From: Hymenobacter ruricola | Lineage (GTDB): Bacteria; Bacteroidota; Bacteroidia; Cytophagales; Hymenobacteraceae | Direction of reading: 5' to 3' | Length of the DNA: 64,000 nucleotides | Assembly (NCBI RefSeq): GCF_015694525.1 | Contig: NZ_JADQDM010000003.1 | Coordinates: 1-64,000 of the forward strand | Part shown: positions 47,863 to 55,667 of the stretch, in pieces | How the letters are laid out: each line of letters opens with the position of its first letter | Numbering within the stretch: the first letter of the stretch is position 1 | The notes under the pieces: generated by a model | The model's database searches: none | What the model was told of the DNA's origin: nothing | Seen by the model: only the letters and a program-made list of their open reading frames with translations | Made by a program: the position numbers and the translations under genes

Positions 47863-49266
47863 TCAGCGGGTGACGAAATAGCGCCTTTCGCCAAATGAGT
47901 CGGATTGAATTAGTATGACCGGTGCTGTTTCGTAGCCTATTGTGTCCATTCTGGCCGATGTGAGCTTTAAGGTGAAGCCGAGATAATCGTGCTTCCAGTC
48001 TTGCGGCCACGGGTTCCCACTGAGTTTGCCACCCTCATACCCGCGCAACGTACCGTGCTGATAGCCGCGCTTGTGGATGGTGCCGTAGCAAAAAAGGCAG
48101 TGGCCCTGCGAGGAAGCAAGCGCCTGTAGGCCAGGAAACTTGGTTATGTGAAGCATTTCATCATGTTGAGCTGTTTTTCGGTTTCCAAGCGCCTCAGTTG
48201 AGCCCGACTCTGGCAGCGCCGATACTGCGCCCGAAAAATCGGCACTGCCTTGGGTGCTGGTAAAGGGAGTGGTGCCAAAATAGTTTGACCCGCCCAAGCC
48301 AAATGTGCCGTTGCTGGTTTGGGGCAGTGTATTGGCCACCGTCTGATGCTGTAGAAGGGCTTGCAAGCGCTTGTATTCCTCGCCGGATTGTGCTGCTCCA
48401 TTGTGCGCTTCAGCCGCTTCAACAATTTCCCGCATTTCTTCGATGGCGGTAGCCAGTAGGTCATCATCTATTGCATTACCGGCCCTGGCGATGCTAACTC
48501 TTGCTGCTTGAACAACGCCCGTCGAGCCGCTGCCGAGAGGGGCGCGTGGCTTTTCGTAGTGCTTCACCGCTACCAATTGCGCCAGTTGGTTCGGAATAGC
48601 TCGTTGCTGCAGGACAGATGCGGGTTGCCGTTCCGGAGCTGTGCGGAGGGCTTTGGCTCCCATCACGGTTGCTTCCCTTTCCAAGGAATCGTCATCGTTT
48701 ACCGCTTGTTCATTAATGGTCTTTTGCGCTTGCACTCGTTCTTGCTTCTGCTGAACCACGTGCCAGGCTTCGTGCGGTAAATGCTTTTCCTGTCCGGTTG
48801 CAATGTGAATGTCGGTTCCCTGCGCGTAGGCGTGAGCCTGCAATTGGGCCGGTTCTGCAGAATTGTAGTGAACCCTCACGTCATCCATCGAAAAACCGGA
48901 AAGAGTTTCAACGCCCGCTTTCAGCTCAGCGGGCAGGCCAGTCTTGTTCGGTTCGGCCCGCGCAGGTTGAGCTTGTTTCGCAATGGCTTGTGTTGCCACT
49001 TGCCGCTGGGCCACCCGCGGGCTGGCATCCATGGCTCCCTGCAAGGCTTTTTGCCGCTGTACGTGCGGACTGGCTTGTATGGCTTCTTGAAAGGATTTTT
49101 GTTGCTGGAGGCGCGAGTTGCTGTTTATAGTTGCTTGCAGGCTGCCTGCCGGCTGCTCGCTATTGCTAAGCGCGGCAGGAGATTTCCCAAACATTTCCCG
49201 TTCAGGAAAGCGCTGTATTGCCGCGTGGTGCTTACCTGCGAAGGCTTTGTTGTCGTAAGTATTCAT
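47863..49266 (-). CDS. DUF4157 protein with possible deaminase-like toxin tip
   Basis: A 467-aa protein; ATG at 49266 (MNTYDNKAFAGKHH). Residues 43-90 are three consecutive 16-residue repeats (such as FQEAIQASPHVQRQKA). Residues 110-176 are DUF4157, with LSGFSMDDVRVHYNSAEPAQ and the metal motif HEAWH at 165-169. The C-terminal region (about 355-467) contains H368-D-E370 and C390-x2-C393 (GHCLFCYGTIHKRGYQHG), a spacing that recalls zinc deaminase toxins. DUF4157 proteins are linked to extracellular contractile injection systems and polymorphic toxins. No such structural genes are nearby. Lower GC than its surroundings. Confidence 0.75.
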   Translation of the reverse strand: MNTYDNKAFAGKHHAAIQRFPEREMFGKSPAALSNSEQPAGSLQATINSNSRLQQQKSFQEAIQASPHVQRQKALQGAMDASPRVAQRQVATQAIAKQAQPARAEPNKTGLPAELKAGVETLSGFSMDDVRVHYNSAEPAQLQAHAYAQGTDIHIATGQEKHLPHEAWHVVQQKQERVQAQKTINEQAVNDDDSLEREATVMGAKALRTAPERQPASVLQQRAIPNQLAQLVAVKHYEKPRAPLGSGSTGVVQAARVSIARAGNAIDDDLLATAIEEMREIVEAAEAHNGAAQSGEEYKRLQALLQHQTVANTLPQTSNGTFGLGGSNYFGTTPFTSTQGSADFSGAVSALPESGSTEALGNRKTAQHDEMLHITKFPGLQALASSQGHCLFCYGTIHKRGYQHGTLRGYEGGKLSGNPWPQDWKHDYLGFTLKLTSARMDTIGYETAPVILIQSDSFGERRYFVTR

Positions 49267-49279
49267 GCCCAGGGCGTTG

Positions 49280-49525
49280 TTAGTGTACCGTATGATTTGG
49301 GGAAGCGAAAGCAATCAAGTAGTGCGTCTGGAGCTTGCCCTGCGCTGCTTTTCCCGCCCAAGCTATCATTTCAATCTTCGCTTCGATGTCTTGAGTTGCT
49401 ACCGACAGTTCGCGGATAGTGTCGATACATTCGGCGATGGTGTCAGTCAACTCGTATCCAGAGCGTTTGAACTCTTTGCCCACGGCACGGGGCGATTCTT
49501 GCGGGTGGCGCATGCGGTGAACCAT
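49280..49525 (-). CDS. Small helical protein upstream of the DUF4157 gene
   Basis: An 81-aa protein whose stop lies 13 bp before the DUF4157 ATG on the same strand. Start at 49525 (MVHRMRHPQES) or 49513. It is mainly helical (YELTDTIAECIDTIRELSVA, then DIEAKIEMIAWAGKAAQGKL). No family was recognised. Its position suggests a partner of the toxin-like protein (adaptor or immunity), but immunity genes are usually downstream. Confidence 0.5.
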   Translation of the reverse strand: MVHRMRHPQESPRAVGKEFKRSGYELTDTIAECIDTIRELSVATQDIEAKIEMIAWAGKAAQGKLQTHYLIAFASPNHTVH

Positions 49526-49660
49526 TAGGCGTATAGTGGCTTGAATATACTAAAAATTTTGAGCAAAATGAGGTAAGTAACAGCTTGCTTTCTTGGTGAA
49601 TACCTACCGGTGTGGGGCATCATGGCAACCTTTTTTCATCGTTGGCATTAAACGCGACCT

Positions 49661-50263
49661 GTGCCGGCGCGTCAAACCCCCGCCTTTGTCGCCCAGCCTT
49701 GTTTGACTCCCCGTTTGGAAGACCACGACATCCTCCTCAAGTTTCAAGACCCGGCTTCGCGCAACCTGGCGTTCAACCAGCTCGTGCGCAAGTACCAGAG
49801 CAAGGTGTACTGGCACGTGCGCAAGATGGTGGTGGACCACGACGACGCCGACGACCTCACCCAGGACGTGTTCGTGAAGGTGTGGAAGCACCTCGAAAAC
49901 TTCCGCCAGGACGCCGCCCTGTTCACCTGGATTTACCGCATTGCCACCAACGAGTGCCTGAACTTCCTGAGCAGCAAGCGGCGCAAGTTCCTGCTGCCGC
50001 TCAACGACGTAGGCGCCGAGCTGGCCGCCAAAATCGAAGCCGACCCCGCCCTGGCCGGCGACGAGATTGAGCTAAAGCTGCAACAAGCCATTCTGCGCCT
50101 GCCCGACAAGCAGCGCCTCGTCTTCAACCTGCGCTACTACGACGAGATGCCCTACGAGCAAATGGCCGAAATAACGGGCACCAGCGTGGGCGCGTTGAAA
50201 GCCAGCTACCACCACGCCGTGAAAAAAGTGGAAGAATACGTGACCCGCACCACCGACGACTAA
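49661..50263 (+). CDS. ECF-type RNA polymerase sigma factor
   Basis: A 200-aa sigma-70 family protein from a GTG at 49661; a TTG at 49703 is an alternative start. Region 2: NQLVRKYQSKVYWHVRKMVV, DDADDLTQDVFVKVWKHLEN-F, FTWIYRIATNECLNFL. Region 4: LRLPDKQRLVFNLRYYDEMP-YEQMAEITGTSVGALKASYHHAVK. Two small membrane/exported proteins follow in the same direction, so it probably heads an envelope-stress operon in which the next gene may regulate it. Confidence 0.92.
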   Translation: MPARQTPAFVAQPCLTPRLEDHDILLKFQDPASRNLAFNQLVRKYQSKVYWHVRKMVVDHDDADDLTQDVFVKVWKHLENFRQDAALFTWIYRIATNECLNFLSSKRRKFLLPLNDVGAELAAKIEADPALAGDEIELKLQQAILRLPDKQRLVFNLRYYDEMPYEQMAEITGTSVGALKASYHHAVKKVEEYVTRTTDD

Positions 50264-50329
50264 ATCGGCCAAAAGACAAAATATTACCCGCGTAGTTAAA
50301 CGCCGCCCCCCGTTCTCCATCCAACAGCC

Positions 50330-50785
50330 ATGAAACCTTCCTTCAAGCTAGACGCGCACCCCCGGCGGCCCCGCCCGCTGCTGAGCGAGCCGCCCGCTGG
50401 CTATTTCGATGCACTGCCCACCCAGATTATGGCACGCCTGCCCCAGGCCGCGGCCCGCGCCACCGTACCCGGCTGGTTGGCCTGGCTCACGCCGGCCCTG
50501 CGTACCAGCCTGGCCTCGGTGACCGTGCTGGGCGGCTTTGCGGCTTCCTTCTACCTGAGCGGCCCGGCCCAACCGGCCACCGCCGCCACGGCTTCGCTGG
50601 ATGCCGTGCCGCGCACCGAACTGGTGGGCTACCTGCTCACCAGCGGCGCCCGCGTCGAGAATTCCGACCTCGCGGTGCTCGCCGCCGCCCACCCCAACAT
50701 CACCAAAGGCTTCCTGCACGCCTCCGCCGAAGAAGTGGCCGATGCCCTCGACGAGCAGCCGTCGGAAGACCTGACCTACTTGTAA
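50330..50785 (+). CDS. Membrane protein in sigma-factor operon, possible anti-sigma
   Basis: A 151-aa protein with one hydrophobic helix near residues 55-75 (LRTSLASVTVLGGFAASFYL). A soluble N-terminal part includes PAGYFDALPTQIMARLPQAA, a phrase often seen at the start of Bacteroidota anti-sigma-like proteins. The C-terminal domain is extracytoplasmic. It lies 66 bp after the sigma gene, so an anti-sigma role is likely but not proven by motif. Confidence 0.6.
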   Translation: MKPSFKLDAHPRRPRPLLSEPPAGYFDALPTQIMARLPQAAARATVPGWLAWLTPALRTSLASVTVLGGFAASFYLSGPAQPATAATASLDAVPRTELVGYLLTSGARVENSDLAVLAAAHPNITKGFLHASAEEVADALDEQPSEDLTYL

Positions 50786-50798
50786 TTCCTTTCCGCAC

Positions 50799-51290
50799 AT
50801 GCCCTCTATTTCATCCGTATTTCGATTATTTAGCTTCGCCGTCCTGCTGCTGGCTGCTGTCCCGGCCGCGCACGCTCAGGACGGCCCCGGGCGCGGCGGC
50901 CGCAAAGGTCAGCGCCTCGGCCAGCTCGAAAACGCCAAAATTGCCTTCATCACCAACCGCGTGGCCCTCACCCAGGACCAGGCCCAGAAATTCTGGCCGC
51001 TCTACAACGAGTTTTCGGCCAAGCGCCGCGAGCTCAACCGCGGCGGCCGCCTGCTGCGCCGCGACGTGACCGAAGGCATGAATGACCAGCAGATTCGCGA
51101 CAATTTCAACCAGGCCTTCGCCATGCGCCAGCAGGAGCTGAACCTGGAGAAGGAATACTTCGACAAGTTTCAGAAAGTCATTTCCCTGCGCCAAGTGGCC
51201 CAATTGTTTCAGGCCGAGCGCGACTTCACCAAGGAAGTCATCAAGCGGGTGGCCGGCCCCGGCGGCCAGGCGGCCGCCGATACCAACTAG
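50799..51290 (+). CDS. Periplasmic Spy-like helical protein
   Basis: A 163-aa protein with a signal peptide (ends VPAAHAQDG). The mature helical part has KIAFITNRVALTQDQAQKFW, PLYNEFSAKRRELNR and EKEYFDKFQKVISLRQVAQL, the general layout of Spy/CpxP-type proteins. It is third in the sigma-factor operon (13 bp after the preceding stop), suggesting an envelope-stress output or sensor. Confidence 0.7.
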   Translation: MPSISSVFRLFSFAVLLLAAVPAAHAQDGPGRGGRKGQRLGQLENAKIAFITNRVALTQDQAQKFWPLYNEFSAKRRELNRGGRLLRRDVTEGMNDQQIRDNFNQAFAMRQQELNLEKEYFDKFQKVISLRQVAQLFQAERDFTKEVIKRVAGPGGQAAADTN

Positions 51291-51320
51291 TTTTTTGCCC
51301 AGCCCGGGCTTGGGTTCCAG

Positions 51321-51346
51321 GAGGCCGCTGTTCCCACAGCGGCCTC
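51321..51346 (+). terminator. Rho-independent terminator of sigma operon
   Basis: Perfect 11-bp stem GAGGCCGCTGT / ACAGCGGCCTC, 4-nt loop, then TTTATTTTTG. Confidence 0.9.
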
Positions 51347-51410
51347 TTTATTTTTGTGGGATAATCGAAACGAGTCGCCGTCGGTTTATCAGAGAATATT
51401 CTTACCACCT

Positions 51411-51495
51411 GTCATCCTGAGCGAAGCGAAGGACCTTCTCACGTTAGAAGGTTTCGCTCAATCGTGAAAAGGTCCTTCGCTACGCTCAGGATGAC
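51411..51495. repeat. Long palindrome (family B)
   Basis: 33-bp arms at 51411-51443 and 51463-51495, core GTCATCCTGAGCGAAGCGAA, with few mismatches. It lies between the sigma operon and the aminotransferase. Confidence 0.9.
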
Positions 51496-51552
51496 AGTCA
51501 TAGTGGAAGTACACCTACAAAACCCGTAAATCCGCTTAAATCCAAGAACTCC

Positions 51553-52752
51553 GTGGTCCTGACCCCCCGCCAATTATTCCTGCGCCACCAGGCCCAAACC
51601 TCTGATTTCCCGCTGCTGCTGGAGATTGAGCGGGCCGAAGGCGTGTACATGTACGCCCCCGACGGCCGCCGCTACCTCGACCTGATTTCGGGCATCGGCG
51701 TGAGCAACGTGGGCCACCGCCACCCGCGCGTGCTGGCCGGCATCCAGGCCCAACTTGATAAGTATTTGCACCTGATGGTGTACGGCGAGCTGGTGCAGGC
51801 TGTGCCCGCCCGGCTGGCCGCGGCCATCCATCAAACCCTGCCCGCCCACCTCGACTCCGTCTATTTCACCAACTCCGGCACCGAAGCCATCGAGGGCGCC
51901 CTGAAGCTGGCCAAGCGCCACACCGGCCGCACCGGCCTCGTTTCCTGCCTCAACGCCTACCACGGCTCCACGCACGGCGCCCTGTCCATCACCGGCTCCG
52001 AGGGCTTCAAGAACAGCTTCCGCCCCTTGCTGCCCGACGTGCAGCACATCCGCCACAACGAGCTGGCCGACCTGGCGTTGATAACCGAGCACACGGCCGC
52101 CGTTATTATCGAAACGGTGCAGGGCGAGGCCGGCGTGCGCGTGCCCGGCCCCGAATACCTGCCGGCTCTGCGCGCCCGCTGCACCGAAGTAGGCGCCCTG
52201 CTCATTCTCGACGAAATTCAGTGCGGCTACGGGCGCACGGGCAGCATGTGGGCATTCGAGCAGTTCGGCATCGAGCCCGACATTCTGGTGTGCGCCAAGG
52301 GCATGGGCGGCGGCATGCCCATCGGCGCCTTCATTGCGAGCACCGAAGTCATGAGCGGCTTCAAAACCAACCCAATTCTGGGGCACTGCACCACCTTCGG
52401 CGGGCACCCGGTGAGTTGCGCGGCGGCCCTGGCCACCCTGCAAATCATTCAGGACGAGCAACTGGCCCAGGGCGTGGCTGCTAAAGCCGCCCGGTTCCGG
52501 GCGCAGCTGCGGCACCCGGCCATCCGGGCGGTGCGCGGCTGCGGCTTGCTGATGGCGGTGGAGTTCGAGTCCTTCGCCGTGCTCAAGCCCATCATTGATT
52601 ACGCCCTGGAGCACGAGGGCATCCTCACCGACTGGTTTCTGTTCTGCGACAACTCCCTGCGGCTGGCCCCGCCGCTCATCATCACCGATGCCGAGATTGA
52701 CGAAGCCTGCGCGGCGCTGCTGCGGGCCATTTCGCACGTTACCGGTCATTGA
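51553..52752 (+). CDS. Class III PLP-dependent aminotransferase
   Basis: A 399-aa protein from a GTG at 51553. Family blocks: YLDLISGIGVSNVGHRHPRV, VYFTNSGTEAIEGALKLAKR, GSTHGALSITGSEGFKNSFR, LILDEIQCGYGRTG (the D binds the PLP ring nitrogen) and the Schiff-base lysine in LVCAKGMGGGMPIGAFIAS. It is of the ornithine/acetylornithine aminotransferase type; the amine substrate cannot be fixed from sequence alone. A long GC palindrome follows. Confidence 0.9.
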   Translation: MVLTPRQLFLRHQAQTSDFPLLLEIERAEGVYMYAPDGRRYLDLISGIGVSNVGHRHPRVLAGIQAQLDKYLHLMVYGELVQAVPARLAAAIHQTLPAHLDSVYFTNSGTEAIEGALKLAKRHTGRTGLVSCLNAYHGSTHGALSITGSEGFKNSFRPLLPDVQHIRHNELADLALITEHTAAVIIETVQGEAGVRVPGPEYLPALRARCTEVGALLILDEIQCGYGRTGSMWAFEQFGIEPDILVCAKGMGGGMPIGAFIASTEVMSGFKTNPILGHCTTFGGHPVSCAAALATLQIIQDEQLAQGVAAKAARFRAQLRHPAIRAVRGCGLLMAVEFESFAVLKPIIDYALEHEGILTDWFLFCDNSLRLAPPLIITDAEIDEACAALLRAISHVTGH

Positions 52753-52757
52753 ACGAG

Positions 52758-52863
52758 GTAGGGGCGGGGCCTGCCCCCGCCCGCCGTTAGCTTCGCTGAC
52801 TTTCGGTTGAGCGGAATTGTTGAAATGGCGCATGCGGCGGGCGGGGGCAGGCCCCGCCCCTAC
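52758..52863. repeat. Long GC-rich palindrome (family G)
   Basis: 29-bp arms 52758-52786 and 52835-52863 (GTAGGGGCGGGGCCTGCCCC start) are perfect inverted copies around a 48-bp loop. Confidence 0.9.
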
Positions 52864-52883
52864 ACCGTTCAACGCCGAAACGC

Positions 52884-52931
52884 AAGCCGGCCCGCCGCAA
52901 TCCTGCAAAATCAGGAGCGGCGGGCCGGCTT
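52884..52931. terminator. Strong bidirectional hairpin terminator
   Basis: Perfect 15-bp stem AAGCCGGCCCGCCGC / GCGGCGGGCCGGCTT with an inner CCTG/CAGG pair, between convergent genes. Confidence 0.75.
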
Positions 52932-52974
52932 TGTGTTGAGGCAACGTTCGGGTTCGTAAGCGTATGCCATAGGC

Positions 52975-53433
52975 CTACAGCGTTATCGTGGGCCGGGGCA
53001 ATTCGTTGTAGTTCAAAAAGGAGTTGCTTTCCTCTTTGATGCGCTCGCGCGGCAGGCCGTCTTTCACGCCCTGCGAGATTTTGCGGACCAGCACGCCCAC
53101 AATGGCCTTGCGGAAGCCCAGCTTCTCGGCCATCATGATGCAGAACTCCATTTCCGTTTCGTCCACGATGCCGTCGGCCAGCATCATGTCCACGAGGTCA
53201 AAAATCTGGTCGAACCGCTCGGAGTCGTTGGTGGGCAGGTCGCTGCTCGTGCCTTTGGCGCCCGACACCAGGGCCTGCACCTCTGATTGGCTCAGGCCGT
53301 TCTTCTTGCCCACGGCCAGGATGAAATTCATCTCCCGCGCGTCGATGTGGCCGTCGGCTTTGGCCAGCGCCGCCAGATTCAGCAAGTGCCCTTTAATTTT
53401 TTTGGCTTGCTCATTTTCAAAGAAACCGAACAT
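52975..53433 (-). CDS. TerB-like protein
   Basis: A 152-aa acidic helical protein resembling TerB/DnaJ-N-associated domains. It has two similar acidic loops, AKADGHIDAREMNFILAVGK and MLADGIVDETEMEFCIMMAE, each D-G-x-I/V-D-x-x-E as in TerB. The fold binds metals or partners in tellurite-resistance-type systems. No other ter genes are nearby, so a resistance function cannot be claimed. The ATG opens MFGFFENEQAKKIKGHLLNL. Confidence 0.8.
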   Translation of the reverse strand: MFGFFENEQAKKIKGHLLNLAALAKADGHIDAREMNFILAVGKKNGLSQSEVQALVSGAKGTSSDLPTNDSERFDQIFDLVDMMLADGIVDETEMEFCIMMAEKLGFRKAIVGVLVRKISQGVKDGLPRERIKEESNSFLNYNELPRPTITL

Positions 53434-53666
53434 AAAACGTGGGAATTAGGAGGTGGAAGATGATTTTATCGCAATCGGACCGATTGTGGGAGTAATGTAC
53501 TAAGAAAACCGGCTGATTTCTGCCATTCTTACGCAAAACGCAAAAAAAAAGGTAAAGCCAGCTGTTGAGCTATTTCGGCACGCACTGCAGGAGGTTTGCA
53601 ATCGTTTCGCCAACTTTGCGGGGTTTGGGCGCCATTGGCCGGCCCGCTTGCTTTAAGAACCAGTAG

Positions 53667-54638
53667 ATGAAAAGAATAGCAGTATTTACCAGCGGGGGCG
53701 ATTCGCCGGGCATGAACGCCGCCATCCGGGCGGTGGTGCGCACGGCCACTTACCACGGCATTGAGGTATACGGCATTATGCGCGGCTACAGCGGCATGAT
53801 TAAGGGCGAATTTGTGCGGCTCGATTCGGCTTCGGTTTCCAACACGGTGCAGAAGGGCGGCACCATCCTCAAATCGGCCCGCAGCCTGAAGTTCATGACC
53901 AAAGAAGGCCGGCAGCAGGCCTTCGACCAGCTGGTGAACCACGGCATTGAAGGCCTGGTGGCCATCGGCGGCAACGGCACCTTCACGGGCGCCATGATTT
54001 TTGAAGAGGAATTTGGCATCCCCACCGTGGGCGCGCCCGGCACCATCGACAACGACCTCTACGGCACCGACTACACCATCGGCTACGACACGGCCGTGAA
54101 CACGGCGCTGGACTGCATCGACAAAATCCGGGACACGGCGGACTCGCACGACCGGTGCTTTTTCGTGGAGGTGATGGGGCGCGACTCCGGCTACATCGCC
54201 ATCCCGTGCGCCATTGGCGGCGGGGCCGAAATCGTGATGATTCCCGAAACCCAGATGAGCACCGACGTGGTGGTGGAAACCCTGCAGGCCGGCTGGAAAC
54301 GCTCGAAAACGTCGTTCATCGTCATCGTGGCCGAGGGCGACGAGGAGGGCAACGCCACCCAGGTGGCGGCCCGCGTGAAGGACGCCATTCCGCAGCTCGA
54401 CACCCGCGTCACGGTCATCGGCCACATTCAGCGCGGCGGCTCGCCCACGGCCGCCGACCGCCTGCTGGGCTCGCAAATCGGCATCGCCGCCGTGGAAGGG
54501 CTGATGAACGGCATGCGCAACGTGATGGCCGGTATCATCGACAAGAAGCTGGTGTACACCCCGTTTATTGACACCATTAATAAGAAGAAGCTCATCAACC
54601 AAAGCTTCATGCGGATGGTGGAAATCCTCTCGGTTTAA
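53667..54638 (+). CDS. pfkA: 6-phosphofructokinase (PfkA)
   Basis: A 323-aa ATP-type phosphofructokinase. FTSGGDSPGMNAAIRAVVRT begins the protein. The catalytic TIDND motif is in GAPGTIDNDLYGTDYTIGYD, and VEVMGRDSGYIA and GHIQRGGSPTAADRLLGSQI follow. At residue 103 the family's GGDGS motif reads GGNGT, replacing the Mg-linked aspartate by asparagine. The following glycine, typical of ATP use, is kept. It catalyses the committed step of glycolysis and precedes an AT-rich palindrome. Confidence 0.93.
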   Translation: MKRIAVFTSGGDSPGMNAAIRAVVRTATYHGIEVYGIMRGYSGMIKGEFVRLDSASVSNTVQKGGTILKSARSLKFMTKEGRQQAFDQLVNHGIEGLVAIGGNGTFTGAMIFEEEFGIPTVGAPGTIDNDLYGTDYTIGYDTAVNTALDCIDKIRDTADSHDRCFFVEVMGRDSGYIAIPCAIGGGAEIVMIPETQMSTDVVVETLQAGWKRSKTSFIVIVAEGDEEGNATQVAARVKDAIPQLDTRVTVIGHIQRGGSPTAADRLLGSQIGIAAVEGLMNGMRNVMAGIIDKKLVYTPFIDTINKKKLINQSFMRMVEILSV

Positions 54639-54724
54639 TTATGAATTTTGAATCATCAATTATGAATTGATACGCGTGCGGCGGAGGCATCAATTCATAA
54701 TTGATAATTCAAAATTCATAATTC
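54637..54724. repeat. AT-rich long palindrome (family H)
   Basis: Arms of about 37 bp (54637-54673 and 54688-54724) built of ATTATGAATTTTGAAT and ATCAATTATGAATTGAT phrases, nearly perfect. It starts within the pfkA stop codon and runs into the last codons of miaA. Confidence 0.85.
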
Positions 54725-55636
54725 GACCCAGGCGTAGCCTGGGTCGCGGCGCAGCCAGGTGAGCTGGCGCTTGGCGTAGCGGCGGGTGTTGCGCTGGAGC
54801 AGGCGCACGGCTTCGGCCCAGTCGTAGGCGCCGTCGAGGTAGCCGAAAATTTCCTGGTAGCCCACGGTTTGCAGGGCGTGGTGGTGGCGGTAGGGGAGCA
54901 GGCCTTGCACTTCTTCCAGGAGGCCGGCGGCCAGCATGTGCTCCACGCGCAGGTTGATGCGCTGGTAGAGGACTTCCCGCTCGCGGGTGAGGGCCACTTT
55001 CACGTTGCGGAACAGCGGGTTTTCGGGCGGCGGGCCGTCGGTGTGGAAGCTGGAAAACGGCCGGCCGGTGGCGCGGGTGATTTCCAGGGCGCGCACGATG
55101 CGCTGGGGGTTTTGCTGGTCGATGCGGGCGTGGGCCACGGGGTCGGTGTAGGCCAGTTCGGCCACAAGGTGCGGGAGGCCGTGGGCGGCCAGCTCGGCCT
55201 GGAGCCGGGCCCGCACTTCGGGCGGCACACTGGGCAGCTCGTCCAGCCCGTCGGTCACGGCCTGCACGTAGAGGCCCGAGCCGCCGGTGAGGATGACGAG
55301 CGGGAATTTTTGGAACAAATCAGCCAACCGCGTCAGGCAATCGGTGGCGAAGCGGCCGGCGCTGTAATCCTCGCTGATGCTGTGGCTGTCGATGAAATGG
55401 TGCGGCACGCCCTGCATCTCCTCCGGCGTGGGCTTGGCCGTGCCGATGCTCAGCTCGCGGAAAAACTGGCGCGAGTCGGCCGACACGATTTCGGTCTGAA
55501 ATTGCTGGGCCAGCTGCACGCAGAGGGCCGTTTTGCCCACGGCCGTGGGGCCGGCAATGGTGAGCAACACCGGGCGCGGGTCGGCGGCCGTGGGCGCCAG
55601 CTGGGCGAGGATGGAGGGAGGCAGCAGGTCCGCCAT
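54716..55636 (-). CDS. miaA: tRNA dimethylallyltransferase
   Basis: A 306-aa enzyme that adds the dimethylallyl group to A37 of tRNAs reading U-starting codons. P-loop TIAGPTAVGKTALCVQLAQQ; SADSRQFFRELSIGTAKPTP; PHHFIDSHSISEDYSAGRF; ILTGGSGLYVQAVTDGLDEL; R-x-L-E-I-T-R region RIVRALEITRATGRPFSSF; and the C-terminal KRQLTWLRRDPGYAW. The C-terminus is encoded within the AT-rich palindrome arm. It is followed upstream by a glycosyltransferase gene on the same strand. Confidence 0.95.
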   Translation of the reverse strand: MADLLPPSILAQLAPTAADPRPVLLTIAGPTAVGKTALCVQLAQQFQTEIVSADSRQFFRELSIGTAKPTPEEMQGVPHHFIDSHSISEDYSAGRFATDCLTRLADLFQKFPLVILTGGSGLYVQAVTDGLDELPSVPPEVRARLQAELAAHGLPHLVAELAYTDPVAHARIDQQNPQRIVRALEITRATGRPFSSFHTDGPPPENPLFRNVKVALTREREVLYQRINLRVEHMLAAGLLEEVQGLLPYRHHHALQTVGYQEIFGYLDGAYDWAEAVRLLQRNTRRYAKRQLTWLRRDPGYAWVEL

Positions 55637-55667
55637 GTGAGTCAGGTGGTCAGAAAAGGCGAAATCT

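Noticed and set aside
47720..48010. Minus-strand frame ending ...LLNNSMK next to the DUF4157 gene, considered as an immunity gene or pseudogene
   Set aside because: It mostly overlaps the DUF4157 coding sequence in another frame and has no start after its end. The last 45 codons look protein-like, but the evidence is too thin.
47863..49266. Complete contractile injection system
   Set aside because: Only the DUF4157 protein is here; no sheath, tube, baseplate or AAA genes are in the window.
52975..53433. Tellurite-resistance island
   Set aside because: A lone TerB-like protein without TerC, TerD or TerZ neighbours does not support it.
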